A stretch of DNA of 46,512 bases from Pirellulales bacterium. GTDB lineage: Bacteria > Planctomycetota > Planctomycetia > Pirellulales > JAGQOS01. Positions 42,458-46,512 of the stretch are shown here, one piece after another; within the stretch, counting starts at the first letter, position 1, and every line of letters starts with the position of its first letter. The stretch is taken from positions 1-46,512 of the forward strand of contig JANQPJ010000178.1 of the NCBI GenBank assembly GCA_028289525.1. The letters are read 5' to 3'. Position numbers and translations under genes: made by a program. Under the pieces are notes generated by a model, which searched no databases, had not been told where the DNA came from, and worked only from the letters and a program-made list of their open reading frames with translations.

Positions 42458-42538
42458 ACCGGGACAAAAAGCCCTCCGCCCGAGGTTGCGAGCATGGACC
42501 GCCAAGAAGAAGTCGTCGACCGGGACAATACCGGGACA
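42458..42538. repeat. Three candidate arm-type sites, right end
   Basis: ACCGGGACA occurs at 42458-42466, 42519-42527 and 42530-42538, 74-154 bases inside attR. The left end has one copy at 26385. Confidence 0.45.
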
Positions 42539-42611
42539 AATGGGGCGGCAGAAAAAACGGGCGTGTCGCAAACACCTGTCAAACAAGTGGTTGCGAACCG
42601 CCCTTCTTTCA

Positions 42612-42628
42612 AAGCGGAGGGCAGGGGA
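42612..42628. repeat. attR, tRNA 3' end
   Basis: AAGCGGAGGGCAGGGGA, identical to 26226-26242, overlaps the discriminator, the 3' acceptor strand and part of the T stem of tRNA-Ser. Confidence 0.9.
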
Positions 42629-42697
42629 CTCGAACCCCCAACCGGTTTCCCGGCACCTGATTTCGAGTCAGGCTGCTAGCCAATTCGCGTACCCTCC
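42615..42697 (-). tRNA. tRNA-Ser (anticodon CGA)
   Basis: On the minus strand the acceptor GGAGGGT (42697-42691) pairs with GCCCTCC (42622-42616). The D loop has TTGG. The anticodon stem CCTGA/TCAGG carries loop CTCGAAA with anticodon CGA, which reads UCG. The variable arm is CCGG-GAAA-CCGG (class II). The T stem and loop are GGGGG-TTCGAGT-CCCCT. The discriminator is G and CCA is not encoded. The gene is intact even though the island is inserted at its 3' end, because the insertion restores the sequence. Confidence 0.92.
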
Positions 42698-43004
42698 GGG
42701 GCAATTCGCTTATCGTAAACTCTATCGGTTTTGCTGGCAAGAATGGTCTCGCCAAATGAGACGAATCACCACGGTCGTCCCGGTTATCGGCCAAAAGCCT
42801 AATGGGGATTTAGGCCGACCAGCCGGTTTTACTCCCCATAACCCGAACTCCCGGGGCGGGTCAGACCCTAATGTGCCGGTTCAAGCGGCTGACCGCCCTG
42901 TGCCGCGTGGCTGAAAATCGTTGCAAGCTAGCAGGTTTGAGGCCGATACAATGTTCCATCCTGAAACTCCCGCCCCTCTATTCTCTCGGAAGGAAACGCC
43001 ACAG
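42698..43004. other. Intergenic region upstream of tRNA-Ser
   Basis: It contains the tRNA promoter described separately. Near 42784-42850 a pyrimidine/purine-rich stretch has weak inverted symmetry (GCCTAATGGGGATTTAGGC). No gene is supported. Confidence 0.4.
42712..42740 (-). promoter_or_regulatory. Promoter of tRNA-Ser
   Basis: On the minus strand TTGCCA (42740-42735) and TACGAT (42717-42712) are 17 bases apart, 14 bases before the tRNA 5' end. Confidence 0.5.
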
Positions 43005-43286
43005 ATGGCAACCACCTATCGAATCGTTTCCCGTGGTACCGACGGTGAAATTCGTATCCGTGATTTCGATACCCAAGACCACTTGCTCAAACGGCACACC
43101 CAAATCGGAGTCGACGATTGCAGCACCGATCTGAAATTGCGCGGTCTGCCAGTCTTTCGCGGACTGATCGGCCCCATGCCTGACGGCAAAGCAACCGTGC
43201 GATACGAAACGCCTGAGGTGTTCGAATCGCTGACCAAAGAATGGGGAGTGGCAAAGACCACCCGGCGTTCGCGCAGCCGCTCGTAG
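43005..43286 (+). CDS. Small hypothetical protein
   Basis: The 93-residue protein starts MATTYRIVSRGTDGEIRIRD and continues with strand-rich sequence up to EVFESLTKEWGVAKTTRRSR. The ATG at 43005 follows GGAAGGAAA; the longer frame to 42921 is unlikely. I do not recognise a family, but the composition and clear start support a real gene. Confidence 0.65.
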   Translation: MATTYRIVSRGTDGEIRIRDFDTQDHLLKRHTQIGVDDCSTDLKLRGLPVFRGLIGPMPDGKATVRYETPEVFESLTKEWGVAKTTRRSRSRS

Positions 43287-43402
43287 ACGATCGGGCAAAA
43301 CTGGCTCGGCCTGGGCAATGCGCCGCTAGAATCGGTCCGCTGACGTCATCCGCGCAGCCGTCAATCAAACAGAGCGTTGGTGCATTACCGAAAGACGATG
43401 CA

Positions 43403-44005
43403 CTACCGCAACACGCTTGGCGTGCTGGGTCGCCAAGTGGTGCTCTGCCGGGGCGGATCGTTGTCCAAACGGGCGACTCCGCCGACCGAACCGGCGATCG
43501 TTGGGCTGCCGTGGACAATCGCCGTACCAGTGGCCGGTGTGCCCGAAACCACAACCCGAGTGATGACCTCTTCCTTGGCCATCCGCTGCGAAGTGACCGG
43601 CACTCGCACGGTTCGTTTCTCCGGCACCAATTGGCGCTGGTGGACCGGAGTGCGGACGACGTGCTGTTGGGCTTGCCAGCACCGATAAGGTTTGAGCACT
43701 TGGGTGAAGTAGGGCTGCACAAACGGATTCCAGCGTCCTCGCATCACCGTAGTCCAGCGATATTCGGTCACCGGGGTGTGGACTGTTCGAGCCGATTCTT
43801 GGACGTGGGTTTGGTACTGCTCGCGATAGACCGTTTGTTCACGATCTTCGTAGCGGGTTTCATACACCGGCCGATCGACCGTGCGTCGAGTTTCCTTGTA
43901 GGTCAGCCCGTCCTTTTCGAAGTAGCGAACGTCGTCGCCAACGGCACTTTGAACAACCGTCATGGGGACTAAGGCAAGTGCCGCTAAAAAGATCTGTTTC
44001 GGCAT
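43403..44005 (-). CDS. Secreted Tyr/Arg/Val-rich protein (YTV-like)
   Basis: The 200-residue protein has a signal peptide (IFLAALALVPMTVVQSAVG). A repetitive beta-strand region follows with units such as TYKETRRTVDRPVYETRYED, REQTVYREQYQTHV, SARTVHTPVTEYRW. This resembles the YTV-type proteins known from planctomycete cell walls. The C-terminus is Gly/Ala-rich. The ATG at 44005 has GAGGAG nine bases upstream. It is probably structural at the cell surface. Confidence 0.7.
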   Translation of the reverse strand: MPKQIFLAALALVPMTVVQSAVGDDVRYFEKDGLTYKETRRTVDRPVYETRYEDREQTVYREQYQTHVQESARTVHTPVTEYRWTTVMRGRWNPFVQPYFTQVLKPYRCWQAQQHVVRTPVHQRQLVPEKRTVRVPVTSQRMAKEEVITRVVVSGTPATGTAIVHGSPTIAGSVGGVARLDNDPPRQSTTWRPSTPSVLR

Positions 44006-44339
44006 CTAACACGCTCCTCGCGCCTCTTGCGCGATCGATTCTCTGGTACCAATCCTTGGCAATCTGTGCGGTCAATTGTTGTTGATTATCGACCATCAGG
44101 GCCGATCGTCATTAGCCAAGGCCATCGAACCGACCAGTTTCATCCCAAAAGGAGGGGTTCTGCTCTTGAAATTCAGGCTAGAATCCGCCACCTTAGGCTC
44201 TCTAGAGTTTAATAGACAATTTACCCGGTCGAATATCTCCCAGTCCTGTCACAGGAACTGGTAAATGAGGAGGACTGGAACAAGTTCGTCTTGATCCTGA
44301 CTTCCCGTTTGCACTGCAGTGCTAGCAAGGTAACCATCT
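44006..44339. other. Intergenic region between divergent genes
   Basis: A weak hairpin around CCAGTCCT (44240) and AGGACTGG (44272) is visible. No gene or clear promoter. Confidence 0.35.
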
Positions 44340-44597
44340 ATGGTTCACAAGTCGCTCCTCGATATTCTGGTCTGCCCGGAAACCAAGCAGGCACTCGAGT
44401 TGGCTCCGCCAGAGCTACTCGATGCGGTCAACCGGTCGATTCGGGCTGGTGAACTGACCGCCCAATCGGGCCAGGCGGTGACCGAGGAAATCCACGCCGG
44501 TTTGGTACGGGAAGATGGGCAACAGCTCTTTCCGGTACGCGATGAAATCCCGGTCATGCTGGTCGACGAGTCGATTCCGTTGGCCCAGCTGCCTTAA
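44340..44597 (+). CDS. Trm112/YcaR family (UPF0434-like) protein
   Basis: The 85-residue protein begins MVHKSLLDILVCPETKQALE and ends VREDGQQLFPVRDEIPVMLV then DESI, the pattern of Trm112-like proteins. A helical insertion (DAVNRSIRAGELTAQSGQAV) sits in the middle. Only one Cys remains of the usual zinc site. Eukaryotic and archaeal homologues activate methyltransferases; the bacterial role is less clear. The HIT gene follows 20 bases later. Confidence 0.85.
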   Translation: MVHKSLLDILVCPETKQALELAPPELLDAVNRSIRAGELTAQSGQAVTEEIHAGLVREDGQQLFPVRDEIPVMLVDESIPLAQLP

Positions 44598-44617
44598 ACC
44601 ACGCGAGGGTCGAACGG

Positions 44618-44959
44618 ATGAGCGAAAAAACGATTTTCCGCAAGATCATCGACCGTGAAATTCCGGCCAACATTGTCTACGAAGACGACCGTTGTTTGGC
44701 GTTTCACGATGTGGCCCCTCAGGCTCCCGTCCATCTGTTGGTGATTCCTAAACGAGAAATCCCTTCAGTGGCCGCCTTGGCCGATGAAGACGCTGCGCTG
44801 ATAGGCCATTTGTGGATGGTGATTCGCAATTTGGCCCAAGAGTTCAACCTGGCAGGGTTTCGGGTAGTGGTCAACAACGGGGCCGACGGCGGTCAAACGG
44901 TCGACCATTTGCACTACCATCTGTTGGGCGGCCGACCATTGACTTGGCCGCCAGGTTAG
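44618..44959 (+). CDS. hinT: HIT family hydrolase (HinT-like)
   Basis: The 113-residue protein has TIFRKIIDREIPANIVYEDD, the DVAPQAPVHLLVIPKRE strand and the catalytic histidine triad VDHLHYHLLGG. HinT-type enzymes hydrolyse nucleoside phosphoramidates and aminoacyl-adenylates. Length and motifs are normal. It is probably co-transcribed with the Trm112-like gene. Confidence 0.95.
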   Translation: MSEKTIFRKIIDREIPANIVYEDDRCLAFHDVAPQAPVHLLVIPKREIPSVAALADEDAALIGHLWMVIRNLAQEFNLAGFRVVVNNGADGGQTVDHLHYHLLGGRPLTWPPG

Positions 44960-44995
44960 TACTACAGCGCTAGGTCAAACGGAAGAAATTGAAAA

Positions 44996-45132
44996 TAGCC
45001 ACGGATTTACACGGATGAAACACGGATTACTTTGAGAGCAGCCAAGCTGACAGCCGCTAGCATGTTGCCAACCATCAAGTGAAACACCAAACGTTTGAAA
45101 ATCCGTGTTCAATCCGTGTAAATCCGTGGCTA
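44996..45132. repeat. Inverted pair of CCACGGATTTACACGGAT repeats
   Basis: A 33-base arm at 44996-45028 pairs with 45100-45132 with two mismatches, around 71 bases. Each arm repeats ACACGGAT internally. It follows the HIT gene. Between this and 45380 only a further repeat is seen, no gene. Confidence 0.75.
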
Positions 45133-45205
45133 AAATACTTTCGACTTATCGCTGTAGCATTAGGCTTTGTCAGAATTGGATGCTGGAAGTGGAAAAGTAT
45201 CACAA

Positions 45206-45233
45206 AAATTCCTTCGCTAGCGCTTCAGGCTTC
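45206..45233. repeat. Second copy of the hairpin-arm repeat
   Basis: 28 bases match 2728-2755 with two mismatches (AAATTCCTTCGCTAGCGCTT at the start). At 2704-2755 the sequence is part of the hairpin at a gene end; here it is a lone copy. Confidence 0.55.
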
Positions 45234-45379
45234 AGGAAGATTGTCTAAGGCGTTTCCTCGGCATGCGCGCCAACGGTGCTAGCACCGGCTCAAATCTGCC
45301 TAGTCGGGCTGGCCAGGCTTAGCTATAGTCTCTGGCCCCCGAAAACCGACGATTGGGCATCCCTCCAAGCGAGCATCCG

Positions 45380-46255
45380 ATGAGCTATTCCCCATGGTTA
45401 CGCGCCGGCGTGCTGCTCTTGCCACTGCTGGCAGGGTGCGGCACGACGCGCCAAAATGCGGCTACTGAGCAGTTGCTGCTGTCCGACGCAGTCGATCGGG
45501 CAGTGGCCCATGTTGACTTCAGCCCCCTGGCTGGCGAAAAAATCTACCTCGACACTCAGTTCATTCGCCCGGTGAAAGACTCCGGGTTTGCCAACGCCGA
45601 ATACATCATCAGTTCGCTACGGCAACAGATGGTAATGGCCGGCTGTCTGCTCCAAGAACGGGCAAAGCAGGCCGATTACATCGTCGAAGCCAGGGTCGGC
45701 GCAGTGGGTGCCGATGGACACGATGTTAGCTATGGCCTGCCGCCGAGCAATACGCTGAATTCGGCCGCGTCACTCGTACCCAACGCACCCACGTTACCGG
45801 CACTGCCAGAACTTTCGGTCGCCAAGCGAACCGAAGATCTGGGGGCCGCAAAGATCGGGGTGTTTGCCTACGACCGGTTAACCCGAGAACCGGTTTGGCA
45901 AGCTGGTATCTCGCAAGCCCAGAGCACGGCCAAGAACCGTTGGTTCCTAGGCATCGGTCCGTTCCAAAGCGGTTCGATTCGTGAACGGCAGCTGTTTGCC
46001 GGAGAAGAGATCGGCGGCGGTAAGGATCCGGCTTCCGAACAGGAAAAGAAGCTTGAAGAAAAATACCGTTCGGCGGCAGTGATCCAATCCAAGGGCGAGC
46101 GACAACGGATGCGAGCGCTAGCCAAGCGTCAGGCGAGCGAAGCTCAAAGCGAAATCGAACTGGCTGGCTATGAAGAACCGGTCGAAAGCCAGCCAAACGC
46201 TCAACATGGCCGAAGCGATTCAACTACGACCAGCCGAATGCCGGATGAACGTTGA
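45380..46255 (+). CDS. DUF6655-like lipoprotein
   Basis: The 291-residue protein has a lipobox (VLLLPLLAGCGTTR) at residues about 10-23. ATEQLLLSDAVDRAVAHVDF, GEKIYLDTQFI, EYIISSLRQQMVMAGCLLQE and ADYIVEARVGAVGADGHDVS follow, resembling planctomycete DUF6655 proteins. A Glu/Lys/Arg-rich tail ends it. It is anchored to a membrane through its Cys; function unknown. The ATG at 45380 places the signal at the N-terminus. Confidence 0.8.
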   Translation: MSYSPWLRAGVLLLPLLAGCGTTRQNAATEQLLLSDAVDRAVAHVDFSPLAGEKIYLDTQFIRPVKDSGFANAEYIISSLRQQMVMAGCLLQERAKQADYIVEARVGAVGADGHDVSYGLPPSNTLNSAASLVPNAPTLPALPELSVAKRTEDLGAAKIGVFAYDRLTREPVWQAGISQAQSTAKNRWFLGIGPFQSGSIRERQLFAGEEIGGGKDPASEQEKKLEEKYRSAAVIQSKGERQRMRALAKRQASEAQSEIELAGYEEPVESQPNAQHGRSDSTTTSRMPDER

Positions 46256-46402
46256 AGCGGCCGTATAAATCAGCTCTGCTAGACGATGCCATTTGTTTTT
46301 GTGGGGCCCCGGCGACGCGTCGCGGCTAGGGGGGCAAACAGAAGCTTGCAACCCTCAAATTCGAATGTCATTGTCTACTACTGATAAAATCAAAAGTCAT
46401 CG

Positions 46403-46506
46403 TTCACTAGAGCAATTTCGGATAATTCGTAGTCGTATTTCGTCCGAAAACCTCGGCGAAAACTAGGTGTCGTCCGCTACGGTAAAGAGCGACTCACTCT
46501 AGTGAA
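46403..46506. repeat. MITE-like element with 10-bp terminal inverted repeats
   Basis: TTCACTAGAG (46403-46412) is perfectly inverted at 46497-46506, with TTTCGGA and TCCGAAA as inner complementary pieces. The size is 104 bp and no gene is inside. It is close to the window end; a transposase might lie outside. Confidence 0.45.
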
Positions 46507-46512
46507 AGCTTA

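Larger units (their letters stand above)
26226..42628. mobile_element. Genomic island integrated at tRNA-Ser(CGA)
   Basis: The island is bounded by a perfect 17-bp direct repeat. The right copy is the 3' end of the tRNA-Ser gene and the left copy is its displaced duplicate. An excisionase-like HTH gene and a tyrosine integrase lie just inside the right end, oriented toward the tRNA, as in classical tRNA-targeted islands. Cargo is a large serine recombinase, a membrane-protein pair, a five-gene restriction/two-component cassette and several hypothetical genes. The intergenic repeat families of the host are absent inside. No replication, conjugation or virion genes are recognisable, so it is not self-transmissible as far as I can see. 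Confidence 0.9.

Noticed and set aside
42407-42679. Small gene crossing attR and the tRNA
   Set aside because: It is read through a tRNA gene and is not protein-like; its only interest is the in-phase junction in the excised circle.

Overview
The window looks like a planctomycete chromosome, probably Pirellulales-like. The evidence is a set of hallmark families: a PSCyt1/PSCyt2(DUF1549)/PSD1(DUF1553) protein beside a DUF1501 protein, two Tat-exported Gfo/Idh/MocA oxidoreductases, a Tat-exported sugar-isomerase-like TIM barrel, a PEP-CTERM LamG protein, a DUF6655-type lipoprotein, and many secreted hypothetical proteins. These calls rest on motifs read by eye; no database search was run.

Host part, left (1-26225): oxidoreductase/TIM-barrel pair (242-2724), PEP-CTERM protein, DUF1579-type protein, a large secreted protein with an internally duplicated module (4607-7093, minus), a transglutaminase/PA14 protein (7279-10059, minus), a third Tat oxidoreductase (10654-12048), an operon of a giant PASTA/RHS protein and a PDZ/Sel1 protein (minus, 19974 to 12196), and a PSCyt/DUF1501/DHDPS-like operon (minus, 25824 to 20187). 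The intergenic spaces carry several families of palindromic repeats. Three promoters share an upstream box, CGACTTtGCAGTtCTC, 20-22 bp before the -35.

A 16.4-kb genomic island (26226-42628) is inserted in the 3' end of a tRNA-Ser(CGA) gene. A perfect 17-bp direct repeat marks its ends, and an excisionase-like HTH gene plus a tyrosine integrase sit next to the tRNA. The island also carries a large serine recombinase, a small membrane-protein pair, a 122-bp nested palindrome, and a five-gene same-strand cassette (30736-37471). In order the cassette encodes a C5-cytosine methyltransferase with an unusual PEC(T) motif IV, a protein carrying both a MutL/Hsp90/MORC-like GHKL ATPase and a complete histidine-kinase core, a receiver-domain protein with an unknown C-terminal domain, a Vsr-type nuclease, and a protein with a PD-(D/E)xK-like D...QxK signature. 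I read this as a restriction-modification-like defence system wired to a two-component phosphorelay. It is the best candidate here for an undescribed system. Each family is known, but the combined architecture and its function are inference.

Host part, right (42629-46512): the tRNA-Ser gene, a small conserved-looking protein, a secreted protein rich in Tyr/Arg/Val, a Trm112/YcaR-like protein, a HIT-family hydrolase, a lipoprotein, and further repeats including a small MITE-like element at the window end.
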